A DNA stretch of 5,658 nt from positions 11,875 through 17,532 of the forward strand of contig JAGRBY010000084.1 in assembly GCA_020433835.1 (NCBI GenBank), read 5' to 3'. Origin of the DNA: Anaerolineae bacterium. Its GTDB lineage: Bacteria; Chloroflexota; Anaerolineae; 4572-78; J111. This document shows positions 1 through 3,845 of the stretch, piece after piece; position 1 is the stretch's first letter, and the number at the start of each line of letters is the position of its first letter. Under the pieces are notes generated by a model, which saw only the letters and a list, made by a program, of their open reading frames with translations, made no database searches and had not been told where the DNA came from. Made by a program: the position numbers and the translations under genes.

Positions 1-83
1 ACACGTTTCAGCATCCGATCGGGGTGTAAATCCGCGTTAAGTTCGTCACTAATACGATTCAGTAAACTCAGTTGCTCTTGCAT
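1..83 (-). CDS. N-terminus of a probable GAF-domain sensory protein (partial)
   Basis: Only the first 27 codons lie in the window; the gene continues past the left edge. The ATG at 83-81 is the only usable start, because an in-frame TAA lies ten codons upstream with no other start codon between. The residues begin MQEQLSLLNRISDELNADL and continue into HPDRMLKRV. This amphipathic 'LLNRISDELN' helix is the kind of segment that precedes a GAF domain in many Chloroflexota signalling proteins (histidine kinases, diguanylate cyclases, response modules). The GAF domain itself is not visible, so the output domain is unknown. No good Shine-Dalgarno sits 5-10 nt before the ATG. The gene has its own promoter at 121-148 and is therefore probably not simply co-transcribed with the zinc-ribbon gene upstream. 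Confidence 0.6.
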   Translation of the reverse strand, partial: MQEQLSLLNRISDELNADLHPDRMLKR

Positions 84-120
84 CGCTTTACTCGTGAAGT
101 AGTATTATCTTCCTAGTAGA

Positions 121-148
121 ATTATAGCATACTTTAAATAAGAGACAA
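121..148 (-). promoter_or_regulatory. Sigma70-type extended -10 promoter for the left-edge gene
   Basis: Read on the minus strand, 126-121 is a perfect TATAAT preceded by TGC, giving an extended -10 (TGnTATAAT). TTGTCT at 148-143 matches the -35 consensus at 4 of 6 positions with a 16-nt spacer. Transcription would start near position 114, giving a 5' leader of about 30 nt before the ATG at 83. A perfect 10-bp palindrome, ACAACGTTGT (145-154), overlaps the -35 and could be an operator, though a palindrome this short can arise by chance. Confidence 0.55.
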
Positions 149-188
149 CGTTGTTAAAAAAACTCGGATTTGATTATGTAACTGTTGC

Positions 189-704
189 CTACAGAAAAGT
201 TGAGAGCAGACCAAACAGCATCGCCAGGGGTTGGTTACCTGCAATAAAACTTAGTTCCCGAAGCAAATCCTCAAATCCATCGGGATCAGAAACGGCGGCG
301 ACCACAACGATGATGATAGCAAAACAAATACAAAAGAAAATTATGGTTAAGCAGGTACCTACCACAATCAAAAGCTTTCGAGGTTTCTGAGGAGACTCGA
401 CTACATCAATATCAGCCGGCTCTTCAGAGGGCGAGGGGGGGGCATCAATTGCAGGGTCAGGAGGAGTTTCGGATAAACGCGGCGGAACCGATGCCTCCGG
501 ACGGCCTTTGTCGGAAATATCCGGTGCGTCTACGGATGGCCTAAGTGGATTTGAAAGTGAGAGAATCGTCTGTTCATTGTCAAACGGCTCTTCCGGCGGC
601 TCGGGCACAGTCGAAGGCGGTGTTTGCGGTCTGAGCGACGCACCACATTCTACGCAAAAGGGTATACCAGGGCTGTTTTCAGCACCACAATTGGGACAGT
701 TCAT
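189..704 (-). CDS. Zinc-ribbon, proline-rich, single-pass membrane protein of unknown function
   Basis: The 171-aa product opens with a compact zinc ribbon: C3-x2-C6-x10-C17-x2-C20, with the CPNCG and CVECG knuckles typical of the short zinc-ribbon families found at the N-termini of many bacterial membrane proteins. Residues about 22-107 are a Pro/Glu/Ser/Asp-rich, probably disordered linker. Basic residues (KPRK, 107-110) precede a strongly hydrophobic transmembrane segment at about 111-138. A short Asp/Glu-containing stretch follows, and the C-terminus (157-171) is again hydrophobic, possibly a second membrane or interface helix. The basic flank suggests a cytoplasmic zinc ribbon. The ATG at 704 lies 15 nt after the stop of the upstream gene and has no strong Shine-Dalgarno, so translation may depend on ribosomes arriving from that gene. 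It is the second gene of a two-gene unit. Function not recognised: the zinc ribbon suggests binding or scaffolding rather than catalysis. Confidence 0.85.
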   Translation of the reverse strand: MNCPNCGAENSPGIPFCVECGASLRPQTPPSTVPEPPEEPFDNEQTILSLSNPLRPSVDAPDISDKGRPEASVPPRLSETPPDPAIDAPPSPSEEPADIDVVESPQKPRKLLIVVGTCLTIIFFCICFAIIIVVVAAVSDPDGFEDLLRELSFIAGNQPLAMLFGLLSTFL

Positions 705-719
705 CGCTGCTAAAACCGC

Positions 720-2033
720 TTATTGGCTAGGAAGTTCAACCGGCGTATCCAATGCCGTTGAGTCAAACTCTAAGCGCCGCACCATTTTCCATTGCCCTTC
801 AACCAGTTGCATCTCATAACGGACCGTCTCAAGTCGACCATTCACCGAAAAAGTGATATCGACCAGATTAAGCTGTGCTTCTTCGCCGGTCACTACGTCA
901 CGCCCGCCGCCGCTAACCAGCAGATCGGGATCGGTTTCAAGACTCGGAAAATAGCGCAAGGTGGTAACAGAAAGATCAGAGACACTAAAGCTCGGCAATC
1001 CAAAATAACCGGCATTGCCATTTTGGAATTCGACCAAAGCATTGCCGGCTAAGAAACCGTCAGTACTCCAGCCCGTATCATTAGCGCAAAGCGTATTATC
1101 CTGGAAGTTACACGTAGAGGCATAAAAGGCTAATACGATTTTTTCAGGATAAGCCGTATTATAAATATCCTGAGGCGGTTCTTCATAAAAATCAATGGTT
1201 GAAATAACGGGGGCCGCCAGAGCAGCCGCGTCAAAGTTGTCCCAGTAAGTATTCGTTACGGGGTTAAGCTCGTAAACAGAACGAACGGCCAATTGGCTGC
1301 GCTCATATCCGTTGCGGTCAACGACCGTAACGTTTTTTGTAGTCGAGTCGTATTCAACCCCACCATCCCCAAAAAAGGAGCCGATGGGCTGGTACCGGGG
1401 CGGAGCGTCACGTGGAAAATCCCACGGTTCGGAGTTTTGCACGAATCGAAAAATTGAAATGCGATTCGTATCTGATACCATCAGTTCGTTAACATTCTGG
1501 GGTTCATCTGGGAAGGACGTTACTTCAAGAAGATCAAAATCAGGCGGGCGTGGATCCGTTCCTTCGCTCAGGTAATCTCTATCCGGAACCTGAAGCTGAT
1601 AGGGGAAAACAACCGGAGGGTTTCCTCGGTCACTATCGTAGATGACACCTTTAACGGGGCTTTTACCATTTTGCAGATCAAACTTATAAAACACAACCCA
1701 CTCGTTTTCGCCGTCACCATCTGTGTCCTCACGCCGGACCGATTGCACCGAGATCGTTTCATCAAGCCGTCCCGGAATAGCGTGCTCAAAGGAGACAAGC
1801 TGCTGCAAACTCATTTGATAAGCCCCTTCCCGAATCAACGGTAGAGGGTTGGTTCGGGTTAACAAAAAGCCAAATACGGCCACAGTACCAATAGCTGCCG
1901 GCAGAAGGAGAAAATCTAACACAATCGTCCTTAGATCTCCCGGACTCAAAGCAGGCCCTTTACGGAGGGTAAACAAAATTGCCGTCACAAACAGTAAAAA
2001 CAAAAATATTATTCTAAGATCGACGAAACCCAA
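720..2033 (-). CDS. Membrane-anchored protein with large non-cytoplasmic domain, function unknown
   Basis: A 437-aa protein I do not recognise. Two hydrophobic segments (about 7-24 and 38-59) anchor the N-terminus; the remaining 370 or so residues are hydrophilic, beta-rich in appearance and probably outside the membrane. DTDGDGENEW at 103-112 is a DxDxDG loop like those that bind calcium in FG-GAP/VCBS-type repeats, present only once. C308 and C316 could form a disulfide. The last strands (about 390-424, including VEGQWKMVRR) resemble the closing strands of NTF2-like or DUF4878-type domains, which is only a resemblance. The start is TTG at 2033: AAGGAGG lies 5 nt upstream of it and no alternative start codon lies between it and the next in-frame stop. 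The gene leads the two-gene unit with the zinc-ribbon gene, 15 nt downstream. The two are likely to work together at the membrane, but no function can be assigned. Confidence 0.85.
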   Translation of the reverse strand: MGFVDLRIIFLFLLFVTAILFTLRKGPALSPGDLRTIVLDFLLLPAAIGTVAVFGFLLTRTNPLPLIREGAYQMSLQQLVSFEHAIPGRLDETISVQSVRREDTDGDGENEWVVFYKFDLQNGKSPVKGVIYDSDRGNPPVVFPYQLQVPDRDYLSEGTDPRPPDFDLLEVTSFPDEPQNVNELMVSDTNRISIFRFVQNSEPWDFPRDAPPRYQPIGSFFGDGGVEYDSTTKNVTVVDRNGYERSQLAVRSVYELNPVTNTYWDNFDAAALAAPVISTIDFYEEPPQDIYNTAYPEKIVLAFYASTCNFQDNTLCANDTGWSTDGFLAGNALVEFQNGNAGYFGLPSFSVSDLSVTTLRYFPSLETDPDLLVSGGGRDVVTGEEAQLNLVDITFSVNGRLETVRYEMQLVEGQWKMVRRLEFDSTALDTPVELPSQ

Positions 2034-2038
2034 GAGTG

Positions 2039-2045
2039 CCTCCTT
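2039..2045 (-). promoter_or_regulatory. Perfect Shine-Dalgarno that fixes a TTG start
   Basis: Minus-strand AAGGAGG ends 5 nt before the TTG at 2033. Because no ATG or GTG is available in this frame before the upstream TGA, this site decides the start of the 437-aa membrane protein. A full-strength ribosome binding site probably compensates for the weak start codon. Confidence 0.8.
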
Positions 2046-2112
2046 GTGAACCGCTTCAGCGAATTTCAGGTAACTGTTTTGGTGGCCAATACTTCATCTC
2101 ACGATAGACAGC

Positions 2113-2129
2113 AAACTTTGACAAAGTTT
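2113..2129. repeat. Small inverted repeat upstream of the membrane-protein gene
   Basis: AAACTTT and AAAGTTT form perfect 7-bp arms around a 3-nt GAC centre, about 80 bp upstream of the TTG start of the leftward gene. On the minus strand the unit includes TTGTCA, a good -35-like hexamer, but no good -10 follows at 16-18 nt. It could be an operator over a weak promoter. On the plus strand it reads into a run of T, but the stem is too AT-rich to be a convincing terminator. Confidence 0.3.
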
Positions 2130-2146
2130 TTTAACGGTCACCATGT

Positions 2147-2174
2147 TTGTCGGGTTCTCATGTTCCAATATAGA
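2147..2174 (+). promoter_or_regulatory. Weak promoter-like pair reading toward the orphan terminator
   Basis: TTGTCG (2147-2152) and TATAGA (2169-2174) each match the sigma70 consensus at 4 of 6 positions with a 16-nt spacer. The predicted start near 2181 would give an RNA of about 120 nt ending at the terminator at 2300. Matches of this quality are frequent by chance in AT-rich DNA, so this is only a suggestion. Confidence 0.2.
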
Positions 2175-2258
2175 CAAAGATAGATGCTTCTTAATTTTAC
2201 CCGATGTAGACATAAAGTGCAAGTAGTTATGTAAAACAAAACGATTTGCCTGACATAA

Positions 2259-2300
2259 AAAAAACAGGGCGTTAGACATGTATCTAACACCCTGTTTTTT
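2259..2300. terminator. Bidirectional rho-independent terminator
   Basis: A stem-loop with 18-nt arms (2259-2276 and 2283-2300), pairing everywhere except one C/A mismatch (2270/2289), and a 6-nt loop CATGTA. The core arms are CAGGGCGTTAGA and TCTAACACCCTG. The A-run on the left and T-run on the right give a U-tract on either strand, so it can stop transcription from both sides. No gene in the window runs into it: both flanking genes point away. Confidence 0.85.
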
Positions 2301-2329
2301 ATTGACAATTTGAACTTACGCAGTTCTAA

Positions 2330-2413
2330 AGGTGACAGTCACTTGGAACGCTCTAAATCGACCTATTTGGGCTAATTCCATGCTAATTTATAAACAATAA
2401 GTGACTGTCACCT
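2330..2413. repeat. 84-bp unit bounded by perfect 15-bp inverted repeats (GTGACWGTCAC)
   Basis: AGGTGACAGTCACTT (2330-2344) is exactly repeated in inverse orientation at 2399-2413, with 54 nt between. Each arm contains its own 11-bp odd-centred palindrome, GTGAC-A-GTCAC or GTGAC-T-GTCAC, so the DNA can form either one long hairpin or two small ones. The interior is AT-rich and contains a direct repeat of GCTAATT (2371-2377 and 2382-2388). A small hairpin (GAACT-5 nt-AGTTC, 2312-2326) sits just outside the left arm. The layout resembles REP/BIME-type or MITE-type repeats mobilised in trans, for example by IS200-like (RAYT) transposases; no transposase is present here. A paired operator site is the alternative. 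Confidence 0.6.
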
Positions 2414-2475
2414 GGTTTTTCATGATAATAAAACGTATGGCTCACTATGTGTTTCGAGGAGGAACGGTTGCCGAT

Positions 2476-2553
2476 GTCATTCCCGCATGTTTTTAGCGGG
2501 AATCTAGCGCCCTAAGACCGGTTGGATGCCCGATAAAGACATTCGGGCATGAC
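2476..2553. repeat. 78-bp double-hairpin REP/MITE-like element
   Basis: Two hairpins of identical geometry, each with 8-bp perfect arms and a 9-nt loop: ATTCCCGC/GCGGGAAT (2479-2503) and ATGCCCGA/TCGGGCAT (2526-2550). The outer ends GTCATTCCCG (2476-2485) and CGGGCATGAC (2544-2553) are inverted repeats with one mismatch in 10. 'GTCATTCCCGC...GCGGGAAT' hairpins are a widespread style of dispersed bacterial intergenic repeat. No transposase lies nearby, so it would be a non-autonomous element. No target duplication is evident at its ends. Confidence 0.65.
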
Positions 2554-2792
2554 CATGGCCTCCACTTCTATGACCTCCTTGGCATCCATATTGAGCCAAG
2601 ATTTAATCATAAAAGAGTACAGAGAAGGCTATGCACAGCCTCCCTGGGGGACAAAGAGCACGCGGATATTGCTTTCAAACCGTTTTCATAGTTAGAACCT
2701 ATACATTTTCTACTTAAATATCTTAAACTGACCCATGACCTTGTCACCGCAAGACGGATTATGGGGAAAGCATAAAACAGTTGGATTTTCAT

Positions 2793-3845
2793 ATGATTAC
2801 GACACGGCCTGTAAACCGGCACGATATTCCTGAGTTGACCACCCAATTTAAACGTGATGAAAGCTGGGCACGGTACATCTCAAGCAAACTGCGACACCCT
2901 GATACTTGGATTCACGTCGCGGAGCAAAATGGTCGGCTAGCCGGCTATGTCGATATGCGGGTCATCCGGCAGGGACAAGCCGGAATGCCGGGTCGTTTCA
3001 GACAAGGGGTACGCGGGCTGCTGGGGGTTCCTAAGTTAGGGGGTGACGACCTCATCCAACCCATCCGGTACGGTATCATCCGAGACATCTTTGTTTGTGA
3101 ACCATATCGAAAACAAAATGTGGCAACAAGGCTGCTGCGGGATTGTATTCAAGAATTACAAAATCGGCATACTAGCGAAATACGGGCGGAGTTATCGCCG
3201 GGCAATTGTGCCGCGCTGAATTTGCTGCGTAAACACGGCTTTGAACCGATGAGCACGCTTATGCACATGAGGTTAGACACGCAGAAAAAATCTTACTCAT
3301 CCTCCATTCGCCCCGCTACTCAGCAAGACTTACCTCAATTGACTGAACTTATCCGTCAAGAAGTGTTGTTACAGCAACAGTTTGCCGGCTGTTTTCAGTT
3401 GGCTTCCGGTGTGGATTGGGCGGCATACACCGAGGTCAAACTCCGCAACCCAAATACTGAAATTCTGGTCGCTGAGAAAAACGGTCAGTTAACCGGCTAT
3501 ATCGACCTACAGCTTATCCGGCCGGGAGAAAATGGCTCGCCTAGCTTGCTCAAAGCCGGAAAGAAAAGATTGAAACAACTCCTACCCGGTAACCGCAACG
3601 CGAACACAGGACAACCACCTATCGGTTTTATCGAAGATGTTTTCGTTAAGGACTCAGTACGAAAAACCTCTTTGGGGCTTGGCGTCAAGTTGTTTAGAAG
3701 CGGACTCGAATGGTTTGCCGCCCAGGGGGTACGTGAGGTTCAAGGGACAATCTGGATAAATAACAAGAATTCATTGAAAGTATTTCAAAAATTGGGGTCT
3801 GAATCGGTTCGGCTGCTTATGGGGACAAGAGTTATTGACCCATGA
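2793..3845 (+). CDS. Tandem double-GNAT N-acetyltransferase family protein
   Basis: Two complete GNAT folds in one chain of 350 aa from the ATG at 2793. I prefer this start because it yields the usual opening MITTRPVNRHDIPEL; a TTG at 2781 would add four residues. Numbering from that TTG, domain 1 covers about 5-166 and domain 2 about 174-352. The halves align clearly: KLRHPDTWIHVAEQNGRLAG (36-55) against KLRNPNTEILVAEKNGQLTG (220-239), and RDIFV (101-105) against EDVFV (285-289). Both carry the same basic insertion before the acetyl-CoA strand. In the acetyl-CoA loop (R/Q-x-x-G-x-G/A) the first Gly is Asn113 in domain 1 and Ser297 in domain 2, so cofactor binding may be altered in both. The substrate is unknown; double GNATs such as MshD exist, but nothing here indicates mycothiol synthesis. 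The stop codon overlaps the next start by 4 bp (ATGA). Confidence 0.88.
   Translation: MITTRPVNRHDIPELTTQFKRDESWARYISSKLRHPDTWIHVAEQNGRLAGYVDMRVIRQGQAGMPGRFRQGVRGLLGVPKLGGDDLIQPIRYGIIRDIFVCEPYRKQNVATRLLRDCIQELQNRHTSEIRAELSPGNCAALNLLRKHGFEPMSTLMHMRLDTQKKSYSSSIRPATQQDLPQLTELIRQEVLLQQQFAGCFQLASGVDWAAYTEVKLRNPNTEILVAEKNGQLTGYIDLQLIRPGENGSPSLLKAGKKRLKQLLPGNRNANTGQPPIGFIEDVFVKDSVRKTSLGLGVKLFRSGLEWFAAQGVREVQGTIWINNKNSLKVFQKLGSESVRLLMGTRVIDP

Larger units (their letters stand above)
2046..2780. other. Long divergent intergenic region rich in hairpins and repeats
   Basis: About 735 bp separate the leftward membrane-protein gene from the rightward GNAT gene. No reading frame here has convincing coding character: the longest open frames are short, lack good ribosome binding sites and overlap the hairpins. 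The region contains a small inverted repeat (2113-2129), a bidirectional terminator (2259-2300), an 84-bp inverted-repeat unit (2330-2413) and a 78-bp double hairpin (2476-2553). Smaller hairpins occur at 2578-2600 (6-bp arms CTTGGC/GCCAAG) and 2626-2641 (5-bp arms AGGCT/AGCCT). From about 2642 to 2780 I see no structure and no strong promoter for the GNAT gene; TTGTCA at 2741-2746 resembles a -35 box but has no partner -10. Confidence 0.7.

Noticed and set aside
154..188. Terminator after the zinc-ribbon gene
   Set aside because: There is a 7-T run on the minus strand (162-156), but no hairpin precedes it.
2094..2279. 61-residue minus-strand reading frame starting at 2279
   Set aside because: Its start codon lies in the loop of the terminator hairpin, it has no ribosome binding site, and its composition shows no domain or coding character.
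2330..2413. CRISPR array
   Set aside because: There are only two copies, in inverse orientation, with a single 54-nt interval; a CRISPR array needs direct repeats with several spacers.
2741..2769. Promoter for the GNAT gene based on TTGTCA at 2741
   Set aside because: No -10-like hexamer follows at 16-18 nt (GGGAAA at the expected place).
2607..2846. 79-residue minus-strand reading frame
   Set aside because: It overlaps the start of the GNAT gene on the opposite strand, lacks a Shine-Dalgarno, and the protein resembles nothing recognisable.
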